A stretch of 64,000 bases of DNA from Halovulum marinum (GTDB taxonomy: Bacteria > Pseudomonadota > Alphaproteobacteria > Rhodobacterales > Rhodobacteraceae), in assembly GCF_009697225.1 (NCBI RefSeq), contig NZ_WIND01000019.1:1-64000 (forward strand), in the 5' to 3' direction. The notes below the pieces were generated by a model. That model did not search any database, was not told where the DNA came from, and worked only from the letters and a program-made list of their open reading frames with translations. Positions 9,259 to 18,879 of the stretch are shown one piece after another. Each line of letters opens with the position of its first letter. Within the stretch, counting starts at the first letter, position 1. Made by a program: the position numbers and the translations under genes.

Positions 9259-10611
9259 CTAGATGTATTCCGCCCGGACCAGCCCGTACTTCGCCATCTT
9301 CTCGTTCAGCGTCCGGCGGGGCAGGGCCAGTTCCTCCATCACCGCCGAGACGGCGCCGCGGTTCCGGCGCAGCGAGTTGTCGATCAGCATCTTCTCGAAC
9401 GCCTCGACATGCTCGCGCAGCGGCTTCTCGACCATGATGTTCGGCGTCGCGTTCGGCATCGCCGCGCCCTCGTCCAGCAGGTTGGCGATGCCTTCCTCGC
9501 CGCGGCGCTTCTGCAGCACCGCGCGCTCGGCCACGTTCATCAGCTGGCGGATGTTGCCCGGCCACTGCGCCTGGATCAGCCGCGCCGCATCCTCGGCCGA
9601 GACCTCGGGCGGCTCGCAGCCGTAGTCCTCGGCGAAGCGGGCGCAGAAGCGGTTGAACAGCAGCAGGATGTCCTCGCCGCGGTCGCGCAGCGGCGGCGTC
9701 GACAGGTGCAGCGCGCCGAGGCGGAAGAACAGCTCGTCGCGCAATTCCTCGGGCGGGGTGTCGGTCGAGGTGATCTGGCTGGAGATCGAGATGATGTGCA
9801 GGTTCCGCGGCGCCTGCTCGACGTCGGCGGTCTCGCCGCGGCGCAGCTCGGACACCAGCCGGGCCTGCAGCGCGTCGGGCAGGCATTCGATGTGCTCCAG
9901 GCACAGCGTGCCGCCGTCCGAGGCCTCGATCGCCGGCCGGTCCTCCGGTTCGGTCGAGGGTCCGAACAGGATTTTCTCCATCTCTTCGGCCGGATGTGCG
10001 GCGCAATTCAGGTAGACGTAAGGCTTGCCCTTGCGCGGGCCGCAGGCGTGCAGCGCGTGCGCGATCAGCGATTTGCCGGTGCCGCTTTCGCCGGTGATCA
10101 GCACATGGCCGTCGGCCTGCGCCAGGTCGAGGATCGACTCGCGCAGCTTCTCGATCACATGGCTCGAGCCGACCAGCCGGCGCAGCAGCATCGAGCCGTC
10201 GGTCATCTCGCGCCGCAGGTTGCGGTTGTCCAGCGTCAGGCGGCGGGTGACCGAGGCGCGGCGCACCATCTCGGCCAGGCGCTCGGGGTCGAACGGCTTC
10301 TCGATGAAGTCGTAGGCGCCGGAGCGCATCGCCTCGACCGCCAGGCTGACGTCGCCGTGGCCGGTGATCAGGATCACCGGCAGGCCGGCATCGATGCTCT
10401 GCAGGCGGCGCAGCAGCGCCATGCCGTCCATGCCGGGCATGCGGATGTCCGAGATCACCACGCCCTGGAAATCGGCGCGGATCGCCTTCAGCGCGGCCTC
10501 GCCCGAGTCGAAGCTGGCCGGGTCGTAGCCGGACAGGTTCAGCCACTGGGCGATCGAGCCGCGCATGTCGGCCTCGTCGTCGACGATGGCGACGGGTGTC
10601 TTGCTGTTCAT
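9259..10611 (-). CDS. dctD: NtrC-family response regulator, DctD-like, lacking GAFTGA
   Basis: A 450-residue response regulator paired with the DctB-type kinase just upstream. Domains: receiver (about 1-125, phosphoacceptor D55), AAA+ (about 145-370, Walker A GESGTGKS at 174-181), and a C-terminal Fis-type helix-turn-helix. Canonical DctD activates sigma-54 promoters of C4-dicarboxylate transport genes. Here the L1 loop after LFG (215-217) reads PSTEPEDRPAIEAS with no GAFTGA, and the Walker B position reads TLCLEHIE where the family has FLDEI, so the catalytic Asp-Glu pair is altered. It probably does not work as a normal sigma-54 activator. Seven bases separate it from dctB, so the two form an operon. 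Target genes are not evident; the TRAP binding protein at 563 is a distant possibility. Confidence 0.85.
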   Translation of the reverse strand: MNSKTPVAIVDDEADMRGSIAQWLNLSGYDPASFDSGEAALKAIRADFQGVVISDIRMPGMDGMALLRRLQSIDAGLPVILITGHGDVSLAVEAMRSGAYDFIEKPFDPERLAEMVRRASVTRRLTLDNRNLRREMTDGSMLLRRLVGSSHVIEKLRESILDLAQADGHVLITGESGTGKSLIAHALHACGPRKGKPYVYLNCAAHPAEEMEKILFGPSTEPEDRPAIEASDGGTLCLEHIECLPDALQARLVSELRRGETADVEQAPRNLHIISISSQITSTDTPPEELRDELFFRLGALHLSTPPLRDRGEDILLLFNRFCARFAEDYGCEPPEVSAEDAARLIQAQWPGNIRQLMNVAERAVLQKRRGEEGIANLLDEGAAMPNATPNIMVEKPLREHVEAFEKMLIDNSLRRNRGAVSAVMEELALPRRTLNEKMAKYGLVRAEYI

Positions 10612-10618
10612 GGTTCCC

Positions 10619-12397
10619 TCACTCCGCGGCTTGCGCGGCGCGGGCGTCGGCCCGCGGCAGGCGCAATTCGAATATGGCCCCCTGCGGCTCGGCGTTGCGC
10701 GCCAGCAGGCGGCCGCCGAGCTCCTTGGCGATGCCGGCGGAGATCGCCAGCCCCAGGCCGACGCCCTCGCCGGGTTTCTTGGTGGTGTAGAACGGCTCGA
10801 ACAGGGCGTCCGGATCCTTGATCCCGTGGCCGTTGTCGCGCACCGACAGCGAGACCTGCCGCCCCTGCACGACCAGAAGGTCGATCATCGGCTGCTCCTC
10901 GTCCGTCACCGCCTCGAGCGCGTTGCGCAGCAGGTTGACGATGATCTGGTCCAGCCGCACCGGGTCGGCAAGCACCCGGACCGGCACGTTGGGCATGGTC
11001 TTGCGGATCTCGACCTGGGTCTGGCCGAGCTGCGGCGCCATCATCGACAGGCTGCCCTCGACGGCGTCGCGGATGTCGACCTCGACCAGCGTGTCGGCGC
11101 CCTTGCGGGCGTAGCTCTTCATCTGCCGGGTGATCTTCCCCATCCGCTCCAGCAGGTCGTCGATGCGGTGGAACGAGCTCAGCGCCTCGTCGATGCGGTC
11201 GCGCTGCAGCAGCAGGCGGGCGCCGGCGAGATAGGTGCGCATCGCCGCCAGCGGCTGGTTCAGCTCGTGGCTGACGGCGGCCGACATCTGCCCGATCGCG
11301 GCCAGTTTCGACGCCTGTTCCAGGCTCTGTTCGGCGACCTCGAGGTTGCGCTCGGCCTTCTGCCGCTCCTCGATCTCGTTGCTGAGGCGGGCGTTGAGCA
11401 GCCGCAGCTGGTCGGACTCCTCGGCGATCAGCCGGGATTGCTGCTGCAGCTGCTTGTTGGCGAGGAACAGCAGCCCGGCCATCAGCAGCGCCAGCACCAG
11501 CCCCTCCAGCGCCAGATAGCCGATCACCTTGGTGCGCACTTCCTGCAGCGTGGCGAAGAACGTCAGCCGCCAGCCGCGGAAGCCGGTCTTGATCTCGGTG
11601 CGCAGCAGCTGCTGGCCGTCCATGAACACATAGGGGTTGTCCTCGGCGGTGTCCCGGTACTGGACGCTGAACGCCTGGCGCAGGTTCGACGGCGGCGGCT
11701 CGGACGCCAGCACGTTGGTCAGCGTGTTGTTGCGCCATTCGGGGCGCGAGGCCAGCACGATCCGGTCCGAGGCGTCGGTCACCGCGACCATGTCGTTGCG
11801 GTTGCGCCAGCTCATCTCGACGATGCGCATGTCGACCTCGACCGCGACCACGCCGATGGCGTTCGGCCCGTCGGTCACCTTGCGGGCGTAATGGAAGCGG
11901 ATGTCGCCGCCGTTGTCCTCGCCGGTGACGGTGAAGATCGTCGCCTGGTCGCGCAGGGCGGTGTTGAAGAACGGCTGCTCGGCCATCGCCGCGCCCAGCT
12001 CGCGCCGCTCGGAGCTGGCGACGACGCGGCCCTGCTGGTCGAGCAGCAGGATGCGCTCGACGTTGATGTCCTCGGCCACCTCGATCAGCCGCTGCGAGGT
12101 GTTGGTGTAGTCCTTGCTCTGCAGCGCGGTGATCAGCACCGGGTCGCGCGCCAGCAGCTGCGGCACCAGCGACTGCTGGCGCAGCAGGGTGACCATGTTG
12201 CCGGAGTAGAGCGCCGCGCGCAGCTGGCTTTCGGCGCGCAGCGACTCCGAGAAGCGCAGCGTCAGCCAGTGGTTCGACGCCAGCATCAGCGCGATCGACA
12301 GCACCAGCAGCACCCCGGCGGCGATCCGCATCCGGGGCGACATGCTGGTCCTCAGCTTGTGAATGCGCAGGCTGTCCTGGCGCGCCGTCTGGTTCAT
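10619..12397 (-). CDS. dctB: Sensor histidine kinase, DctB-like
   Basis: A 592-residue membrane sensor kinase. A first transmembrane helix (about 23-45) and a second (about 292-314) bracket a periplasmic double-PAS/Cache sensor of the DctB type. A cytoplasmic coiled coil (about 315-365) leads to the DHp helix with phosphoacceptor H377 (SHELNQPLAA), then the ATPase domain with N-box IIVNLLRNALEA, G1 DNGHGIKD and G2 GVGLGLAIS. ATG at 12397 is used as start; the codon two positions earlier is TTG. It is the first gene of the dctBD operon. DctB proteins sense C4-dicarboxylates together with the transporter; here the ligand is unproven. Confidence 0.88.
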   Translation of the reverse strand: MNQTARQDSLRIHKLRTSMSPRMRIAAGVLLVLSIALMLASNHWLTLRFSESLRAESQLRAALYSGNMVTLLRQQSLVPQLLARDPVLITALQSKDYTNTSQRLIEVAEDINVERILLLDQQGRVVASSERRELGAAMAEQPFFNTALRDQATIFTVTGEDNGGDIRFHYARKVTDGPNAIGVVAVEVDMRIVEMSWRNRNDMVAVTDASDRIVLASRPEWRNNTLTNVLASEPPPSNLRQAFSVQYRDTAEDNPYVFMDGQQLLRTEIKTGFRGWRLTFFATLQEVRTKVIGYLALEGLVLALLMAGLLFLANKQLQQQSRLIAEESDQLRLLNARLSNEIEERQKAERNLEVAEQSLEQASKLAAIGQMSAAVSHELNQPLAAMRTYLAGARLLLQRDRIDEALSSFHRIDDLLERMGKITRQMKSYARKGADTLVEVDIRDAVEGSLSMMAPQLGQTQVEIRKTMPNVPVRVLADPVRLDQIIVNLLRNALEAVTDEEQPMIDLLVVQGRQVSLSVRDNGHGIKDPDALFEPFYTTKKPGEGVGLGLAISAGIAKELGGRLLARNAEPQGAIFELRLPRADARAAQAAE

Positions 12398-12454
12398 GTA
12401 CAAAGGCTAGGCCGAAGGCGTTGGGGCGGCAAGGGGACCCGGGCACGCGCGCGG

Positions 12455-13129
12455 TCAGGCGCCGATGCGCGCCGCCGCCGCGATCGAGTCGAACAGCGCG
12501 GTGCCGTCGGTGCCGCCAAGCACCGGATCCACGGCCCGTTCGGGGTGCGGCATCATGCCCAGCACCCGGCGGTTGCCGGACAGCACGCCGGCGATGTCGG
12601 CGGTCGAGCCGTTCGGGTTGTCGCGATAGGTGAAGGCGATGCGGTCCTCGCCGCGCAGCCGCTCCAGCAGCGCGGCGTCGGCGACGTAGTTGCCGTCGTG
12701 GTGCGCGACCGGAACGGTCAGCGCCTGGCCGCGGGCGTAGGCGCTGGTGAACACGCTGTCGGCGGTCGCCACTTCCAGCGTCACGTCGCGGCAGACGAAG
12801 GTCAGCCCGGCGTTGCGCATCAGCGCGCCCGGCAGCAGCCCGGCCTCGATCAGCACCTGGAAGCCGTTGCACACGCCCAGCACATGGCCGCCCCTATTGG
12901 CGAACGCCACGACCGCGCGCATCACCGGCGCCTGCGCGGCGATGGCGCCGCAACGCAGGTAGTCGCCGAACGAAAAGCCGCCGGGGATCGCCACCAGGTC
13001 CAGTCCCTGCGGAAGGGCGGCATCCTTGTGCCAGACCATCTGCGGCTTGCGGCCGGTGGCCTGCTCCAGCGCCACGGCCATGTCGCGGTCGCAGTTCGAG
13101 CCCGGAAACACGATGACGGCGGTTTTCAT
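12455..13129 (-). CDS. purQ: Phosphoribosylformylglycinamidine synthase subunit PurQ
   Basis: PurQ is the glutaminase subunit of the three-part FGAM synthase (PurLSQ), making ammonia for step four of purine synthesis. The 224-residue protein is a class I glutamine amidotransferase with the triad C87 (GVCNGF), H195 and E197 (MMPHPERA). The N-terminal [10 protein letters not shown] is typical of PurQ. Its ATG overlaps the TGA of the upstream alcohol dehydrogenase gene by 4 nt, so it is translationally coupled to a gene of another pathway. purL is not in the window. Confidence 0.96.
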   Translation of the reverse strand: MKTAVIVFPGSNCDRDMAVALEQATGRKPQMVWHKDAALPQGLDLVAIPGGFSFGDYLRCGAIAAQAPVMRAVVAFANRGGHVLGVCNGFQVLIEAGLLPGALMRNAGLTFVCRDVTLEVATADSVFTSAYARGQALTVPVAHHDGNYVADAALLERLRGEDRIAFTYRDNPNGSTADIAGVLSGNRRVLGMMPHPERAVDPVLGGTDGTALFDSIAAAARIGA

Positions 13130-14163
13130 GCGTCGAACCTCGTGATGACGGCCACGCCGGGGGCGGTCGGCCCGTTGAACGCGCGCAGCTCGGCCGAGGC
13201 GTCCGACAGCGCCACTTCGCGGCCGATCAGCGGCGACAGGTCGACGGCGCCCGAGCGGATCAGGTTGAACAGCGGCGGATAGGCCCGCGTCGGCATCCCG
13301 CGCGAGCCGTACAGCGCCAGGTTGCCCATGTAGACCGCGCTCATGTTGATCTCCATGCGCGCGGTGTGGCCGACCGGCATGCCGACCTGCACGTGCCGGC
13401 CCAGCGGCCGCAGGCATTCCAGCGAGGCGTTCGCCACCGCCGGATGCCCCAGCGCCTCGATCGAGACATGGGCGCCGCCGCCGGTGATCTCGCGGATCGC
13501 CTCGGCGGTGTTCTCGGTCTTGGCGTTGACCGCCGCATCGGTGCCCAACTGCCTGGCGTGGTTCAGTTTTTCGTCAACGATGTCGACCACGACCACGCGC
13601 GCGCCCAGCGCCTTGCCCAGCAGCATCGCCGACAGGCCGATGCCGCCGGTGCCATGCACCGCCAGCCATTCGCCGGGGTGCAGGTTGGCGCGCCCGGTCA
13701 GCGCGTGCCAGGCGGTGGTGACGCGGCAGCCCAGCCCCGCCGCCAGCACCGGCGACATGTCCTCGGGCAGCAGCGACAGGTTGTGATCGCGCGGCACGGC
13801 GATCAGGTCCGCGAACGCGCCCGGCTCGATGAACCCCGGCAGGCGCTGGTCGGCACAGGTGTTCTGCTCGCCGGCGCGGCAGGCGGGGCAGGTGCCGCAG
13901 GACAGGATGAACGGCGCGATCAGCCGGTCGCCGATCCGGTGGGTTGCCCGCGGCCCGGCGGCGATCACCTCGCCGCAGTATTCATGGCCGGGGATCTGCG
14001 GCGGCTTCACCCGCGGATGCTCGCCGACCCAGCCATGCCAGTCCGAGCGGCAGATGCCGCAGGCGAGGGTCCTGAGCACGACGCCGTCCTCGGGCACCTC
14101 GGGATCGGGCAGCGACTGGATTTCCAGATCCGCGTTGTATTCGACCATCACCGCGGCGCGCAT
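13126..14163 (-). CDS. Zinc-dependent medium-chain alcohol dehydrogenase
   Basis: A 345-residue MDR-superfamily oxidoreductase. Catalytic-zinc residues C35, H60 and E61 and the structural-zinc cysteines 89, 92, 95 and 103 are all present, and the dinucleotide-binding [18 protein letters not shown] is intact; the Asp ending the second strand (VVVVD) suggests NAD over NADP. It lies between purS and purQ: one base separates it from the purS stop, and its own TGA overlaps the purQ ATG. It must be expressed with the purine genes, although no purine role is known for such an enzyme. The substrate is unknown. Confidence 0.9.
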   Translation of the reverse strand: MRAAVMVEYNADLEIQSLPDPEVPEDGVVLRTLACGICRSDWHGWVGEHPRVKPPQIPGHEYCGEVIAAGPRATHRIGDRLIAPFILSCGTCPACRAGEQNTCADQRLPGFIEPGAFADLIAVPRDHNLSLLPEDMSPVLAAGLGCRVTTAWHALTGRANLHPGEWLAVHGTGGIGLSAMLLGKALGARVVVVDIVDEKLNHARQLGTDAAVNAKTENTAEAIREITGGGAHVSIEALGHPAVANASLECLRPLGRHVQVGMPVGHTARMEINMSAVYMGNLALYGSRGMPTRAYPPLFNLIRSGAVDLSPLIGREVALSDASAELRAFNGPTAPGVAVITRFDA

Positions 14164-14164
14164 C

Positions 14165-14404
14165 CTACAGCAGCTCCACCCGGAAATCCTCGATCACCGT
14201 GTTGGCCAGCAGCTTCTCGCACATCTCGCGCAGCCTGGCCTCGGCCTCGTCCCTCGAGGCGGCGTCCAGCTCGACGTCCAGCAGCTTGCCCTGGCGCACG
14301 CCGTGCACGCCGTCGAACCCCATCGCGCCCAGCGCGTGGCGCACCGCCTCGCCCTGGGGGTCGAGAACGCCCTGCTTGAGGGTCACGTAAATCCTTGCCT
14401 GCAT
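14165..14404 (-). CDS. purS: Phosphoribosylformylglycinamidine synthase subunit PurS
   Basis: PurS is the small subunit that bridges PurL and PurQ in FGAM synthase. At 79 residues it has normal length, and the family core is clear: ARIYVTLKQGVLDPQGEA, then VRQGKLLDVEL, then CEKLLANTVIEDFRVE. It lies five bases after purC and one base before the alcohol dehydrogenase, in a purC-purS-adh-purQ operon. Confidence 0.96.
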   Translation of the reverse strand: MQARIYVTLKQGVLDPQGEAVRHALGAMGFDGVHGVRQGKLLDVELDAASRDEAEARLREMCEKLLANTVIEDFRVELL

Positions 14405-14409
14405 CGTCC

Positions 14410-15171
14410 TCACTGCACCAGTTTCGGGCCCTTGGTGGTCGCGCCGTTGCGAGGCAGCACGCCCAGCCGCCGCGCGACCTCGGTATAGGCTTCGGACAGG
14501 TCGCCCAGCTCGTGGCGGAACACGTCCTTGTCCAGCTTGCGGCCGCTCTGGATGTCCCACAGGCGGCAGCTGTCGGGGCTGATCTCGTCGGCGACGATCA
14601 GGCGCTGGAAATCGCCCTCGAACACGCGGCCGACCTCGATCTTGAAATCGACCAGCTTGATGCCGACGCCGTACATCAGGCCCGACATGTAGTCGTTGAC
14701 GCGCAGCGCCAGCGCGATCATGTCGTCGATGTCCTGCTGGCTGGCCCAGTTGAAGGCGATGATGTGCTCTTCGGTGACCATCGGGTCGCCCAGCGCGTCG
14801 TCCTTCAGGTAGAACTCGATGATCGGGCGCGGCAGCTCGGTGCCCTCGTTCATGCCCAGGCGCTTGGCCATGCTGCCGGCGGCGACGTTGCGCACGACGA
14901 CCTCGAGCGGGATGATCTCGACCATCCGCACCAGCTGCTCGCGCATGTTCAGGCGGCGGATGAAGTGGTTGGGTACGCCGATCTGGCTCAGACCGGTCAT
15001 GAAGAATTCCGACATGCGGTTGTTGAGGACGCCCTTGCCCTCGATCACCGCGTGCTTCTCGGCATTGAAGGCGGTCGCGTCGTCCTTGAAGTACTGGATG
15101 AGCGTGTCGGGCTCCGGCCCCTCATAGAGGATCTTGGCCTTGCCTTCATAGATCATGCGGCGGCGTGCCAT
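14410..15171 (-). CDS. purC: Phosphoribosylaminoimidazole-succinocarboxamide synthase
   Basis: SAICAR synthetase joins aspartate to CAIR with ATP in the eighth step of purine synthesis. The 253-residue protein has the N-terminal [12 protein letters not shown] glycine-rich loop, then FKDDATAFN, and the [16 protein letters not shown] signature. A ggagc site precedes the ATG at 15171. It heads the purC-purS-adh-purQ operon; the 206 bp up to the divergent zeta-subunit gene should contain promoters for both directions. Confidence 0.97.
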   Translation of the reverse strand: MARRRMIYEGKAKILYEGPEPDTLIQYFKDDATAFNAEKHAVIEGKGVLNNRMSEFFMTGLSQIGVPNHFIRRLNMREQLVRMVEIIPLEVVVRNVAAGSMAKRLGMNEGTELPRPIIEFYLKDDALGDPMVTEEHIIAFNWASQQDIDDMIALALRVNDYMSGLMYGVGIKLVDFKIEVGRVFEGDFQRLIVADEISPDSCRLWDIQSGRKLDKDVFRHELGDLSEAYTEVARRLGVLPRNGATTKGPKLVQ

Positions 15172-15377
15172 TGAAGTGCTCCGATGCGGTGAAGTGCGCG
15201 CAGCTATAGGGCAGGGGCGGTCGGGGAGCAAGGGGACTTGCGTGCGCGGCCCGGGCGCGCCGGGCCTGCGGCAACATGGGCCGCCGGCGCGCCGCCGCCA
15301 CTGGTGCATCGGGCGATTCTTCCCGATATATGAAGGATCACAGGCGCTACCGGCCTGGACGGCCACAGGAGAGACAG

Positions 15378-15698
15378 ATGACGACCTTCGACGATCGGGA
15401 ACGGGCCTTCGAGAACAAGTACGCCCACGACGCCGAGATGCAGTTCAAGGCCGAGGCACGGCGCAACAAGCTGCTGGGCCTGTGGGCGGCAGAGTTGCTG
15501 GGCAGGCGCGGCGAGGAGGCCGACGCCTATGCGCGCGAGGTGATCAAGGCGGATTTCCTGGAGGCCGGTCACGAGGACGTGGTGCGCAAGGTCTCGGGCG
15601 ATCTGGGCGAGATGGCCTCGGACGAGGAGGTGCGCGAGAAGATGGCGCAACTGCTGGTGCTCGCCAAGGAACAGATCATGACCGAGGCCGGCGACTGA
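15378..15698 (+). CDS. F1-ATPase inhibitor zeta subunit (DUF1476)
   Basis: A 106-residue helical protein of the DUF1476 family. The family is known from Paracoccus denitrificans as the zeta subunit that inhibits ATP hydrolysis by the alphaproteobacterial F1Fo-ATP synthase. The N-terminal inhibitory segment [18 protein letters not shown] is present, followed by the four-helix part beginning [20 protein letters not shown]. An aggaga site precedes the ATG. It is divergent from purC, a common arrangement in Rhodobacterales, and has no ATP synthase genes beside it. Confidence 0.9.
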   Translation: MTTFDDRERAFENKYAHDAEMQFKAEARRNKLLGLWAAELLGRRGEEADAYAREVIKADFLEAGHEDVVRKVSGDLGEMASDEEVREKMAQLLVLAKEQIMTEAGD

Positions 15699-15777
15699 AG
15701 CAGCCGGCCCGGTCGCCGGGGCCGACGTTGCCGGATCCGCTGTGCGGACCGGCCGCCGGCCCCGGCCGCGGGTCCGG

Positions 15778-16290
15778 TCAGGTGCCGAAGCTGACCACGC
15801 CGCAGGCGATCCGGCCGCCGGCGCCGGCATCCTCGCCATAGCTGTCCGGGTTCTCGTGCACGATCACCGCGGTGCCGTCGTCGTCGTTCAGCGTCGCCTC
15901 GCCGCTGGTCTCGAGCGTGACGTCGGTGGTGAACATGTCGGCCTTCGCGGCGCCGTCGGCGCCGACCCAGATGTTGGTCAGATCGCCGGCGTGGTGCGCG
16001 CCCCCGGTCAGCAGCCCGTGGCCCGCGTCGGCGGGGTTGTAGTGATCCCCGGCGGCGGCGAAGTCCGGCTCGCAGCTGCCGGTCTGGTGCAGGTGGAAGC
16101 CGTGCCAGCCCTCGGGCAGGCCCTGAAGTTCCGCGCGCACCAGCACCCCGTGGCCGCTTTCGGTGAAGGTCACGGTGCCGACCGGATTGCCGTCGGCATC
16201 GGTCATCTCGGCGCTCGCACCCGGCGACTGCGCCGCGACGGGCGCGGCCAGCAGCAGGACGATGGCGGTGGCAGCAGTCAGGCGTGGCAT
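15778..16290 (-). CDS. sodC: Copper/zinc superoxide dismutase family protein
   Basis: A 170-residue periplasmic Cu,Zn superoxide dismutase. Residues 1 to about 20 form a Sec signal peptide (LLLAAPVAAQ). Metal ligands are visible in GFHLHQTG (copper histidines), in DHYNPADAGHG (bridging and zinc histidines with a zinc aspartate) and in VIVHENPDSYG (further copper histidine); the disulfide cysteines lie in GSCEPDF and RIACGVVSF. The start at 16290 follows ggagga; an in-frame ATG 12 codons upstream lacks a site. It converges with the zeta gene and lies downstream of purB with a separate ribosome site. Confidence 0.92.
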   Translation of the reverse strand: MPRLTAATAIVLLLAAPVAAQSPGASAEMTDADGNPVGTVTFTESGHGVLVRAELQGLPEGWHGFHLHQTGSCEPDFAAAGDHYNPADAGHGLLTGGAHHAGDLTNIWVGADGAAKADMFTTDVTLETSGEATLNDDDGTAVIVHENPDSYGEDAGAGGRIACGVVSFGT

Positions 16291-16378
16291 CGGTAGTCCT
16301 CCCCTTGCCTTGAATGGCGGGTGCACGATAGCACCCGGCAGCCCAACGTGGGAAAGGCCGATTTGATCCGCCGCGCGG

Positions 16379-17686
<1,308 letters not shown>

Positions 17687-17731
17687 CGGCGGGCCTTTCG
17701 TAACGGACGCGCGCTCTGATAGGGCAGGGGC

Positions 17732-18151
17732 ATGAGCGTGACAAGCCTTGCCGACTTCCGGGGCCTGTGGTCCCTGTCCCGCCGCATCGAGGATGCGCGC
17801 GCGGGCGCGGTGCTGACGCTGACCGGCACCGCGCGCTTCGCCGACGACGGGCACGGGCTGACCTGCGACGAGGCCGGCACGCTGGTCCGTCCCGGCCAGC
17901 CGCCGATGGCGGCGACGCGGCGCTACCTGTGGCGGCAGGAAGGCGGGCGCATCCGGGTGCTGTTCGCCGACGGCCGGCCGTTCCACGACTTCGCCCCGGG
18001 CGCGTCGGCGCGGGCCGCGCACGCCTGCGCGCCGGATGCCTATGCGGTCGCGTACGACTTTTCGCACTGGCCGGCGTGGCGCGCGGAGTGGACCGTGCGC
18101 GGCCCGCGCAAGGATTACGTCATGCGCAGCCACTACCGCCCGGCGGGCTGA
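17732..18151 (+). CDS. DUF6314 family protein
   Basis: A 139-residue small soluble protein without signal peptide. The pattern of LADFRGLWSLSRRIEDARAG, a GTARF strand and a final DYVMRSHYRP matches an uncharacterised family (DUF6314) that I know from Rhodobacteraceae; the fold is probably a beta-barrel like that of lipocalin-type proteins. It is divergent from purB and 67 bp before bioY, so it may share a transcript with bioY. Function unknown. Confidence 0.65.
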   Translation: MSVTSLADFRGLWSLSRRIEDARAGAVLTLTGTARFADDGHGLTCDEAGTLVRPGQPPMAATRRYLWRQEGGRIRVLFADGRPFHDFAPGASARAAHACAPDAYAVAYDFSHWPAWRAEWTVRGPRKDYVMRSHYRPAG

Positions 18152-18218
18152 TTGCGGCTTGCACTGCGAAGTCCGCTCGTGCCAAATCCCCGCAAAGACA
18201 ACCGGACGAGGGGAAGAC

Positions 18219-18824
18219 ATGGCAATCGCGACAACCGACAAGGTGCTGGCCGATCTGGGTCCGGCGCACGGCACGGGTCTGTGGGTCAAGCGCGCGGTGC
18301 TGGTTGCCGCCGGCATCGCGGCGATGGCGCTGGCGGCGAAGATCCGCGTGCCGATGTGGCCGGTGCCGGGCACGATGCAGACCTTCGTGGTGCTGTCGGT
18401 CGGCGCCGCCTACGGGCTGCGGCTGGGGCTGGCGACGATGCTGGGCTACCTGCTGATCGGCGCGTTCGGCTACGACGTGTTCACCGGCTCGTCGGCGACC
18501 TCGAACGGGCTGGCCTACATGGCCGGACCGACCGGCGGCTACCTGGTGGGCTTCGTCGCCGCCGCCGGCGTGATGGGCTGGCTGGCGCGCCGCGGCTGGG
18601 ACCGCTCGTTCGCGCGCATGGCCGCGGCGATGCTGGTCGGCAACGTCATCGTCTATGCCTTCGGCGTGCCGTGGATGGCGCAGCTGTTCCTGGCCGAAAG
18701 GGGCTGGGAGTGGGTGATGACCTGGGGCATGACCAACTTCCTGGTGTTCGACGCGCTGAAACTGGCGCTGGCGGCGATGCTGTTCCCGGTGCTGTGGCGG
18801 CTGGTGGGCACCGCCCGCGGCTGA
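18219..18824 (+). CDS. bioY: Biotin transporter S-component BioY
   Basis: A 201-residue membrane protein with about six transmembrane helices, the biotin-binding component of ECF-type uptake. Family signs include AKIRVPMWPVPGTMQTFVVL, YLLIGAFGYDVFTG and AGPTGGYLVGF. A gaggggaa site precedes the ATG. No bioM or bioN gene is adjacent, so it is either a solitary BioY or uses a remote energising module. I saw no BioR-like palindrome in the 67 bp upstream. Confidence 0.93.
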   Translation: MAIATTDKVLADLGPAHGTGLWVKRAVLVAAGIAAMALAAKIRVPMWPVPGTMQTFVVLSVGAAYGLRLGLATMLGYLLIGAFGYDVFTGSSATSNGLAYMAGPTGGYLVGFVAAAGVMGWLARRGWDRSFARMAAAMLVGNVIVYAFGVPWMAQLFLAERGWEWVMTWGMTNFLVFDALKLALAAMLFPVLWRLVGTARG

Positions 18825-18849
18825 GCCCGGCGCCGGTGTGCAGACAAGG

Positions 18850-18870
18850 GGGCGTCCCGTCGGGGCGCCC
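18850..18870. terminator. Hairpin between convergent bioY and binding-protein genes
   Basis: A 10-bp inverted repeat with one G-T wobble (gggcgtcccg / cggggcgccc) lies 25 bp after bioY and is followed by aattt. It sits between converging genes and could end transcription from both sides. Confidence 0.6.
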
Positions 18871-18879
18871 AATTTCCGT

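Noticed and set aside
18152-18218. BioR operator before bioY
   Set aside because: No TTATnnATAA-like palindrome is present in the 67 bp between the DUF6314 stop and the bioY start.
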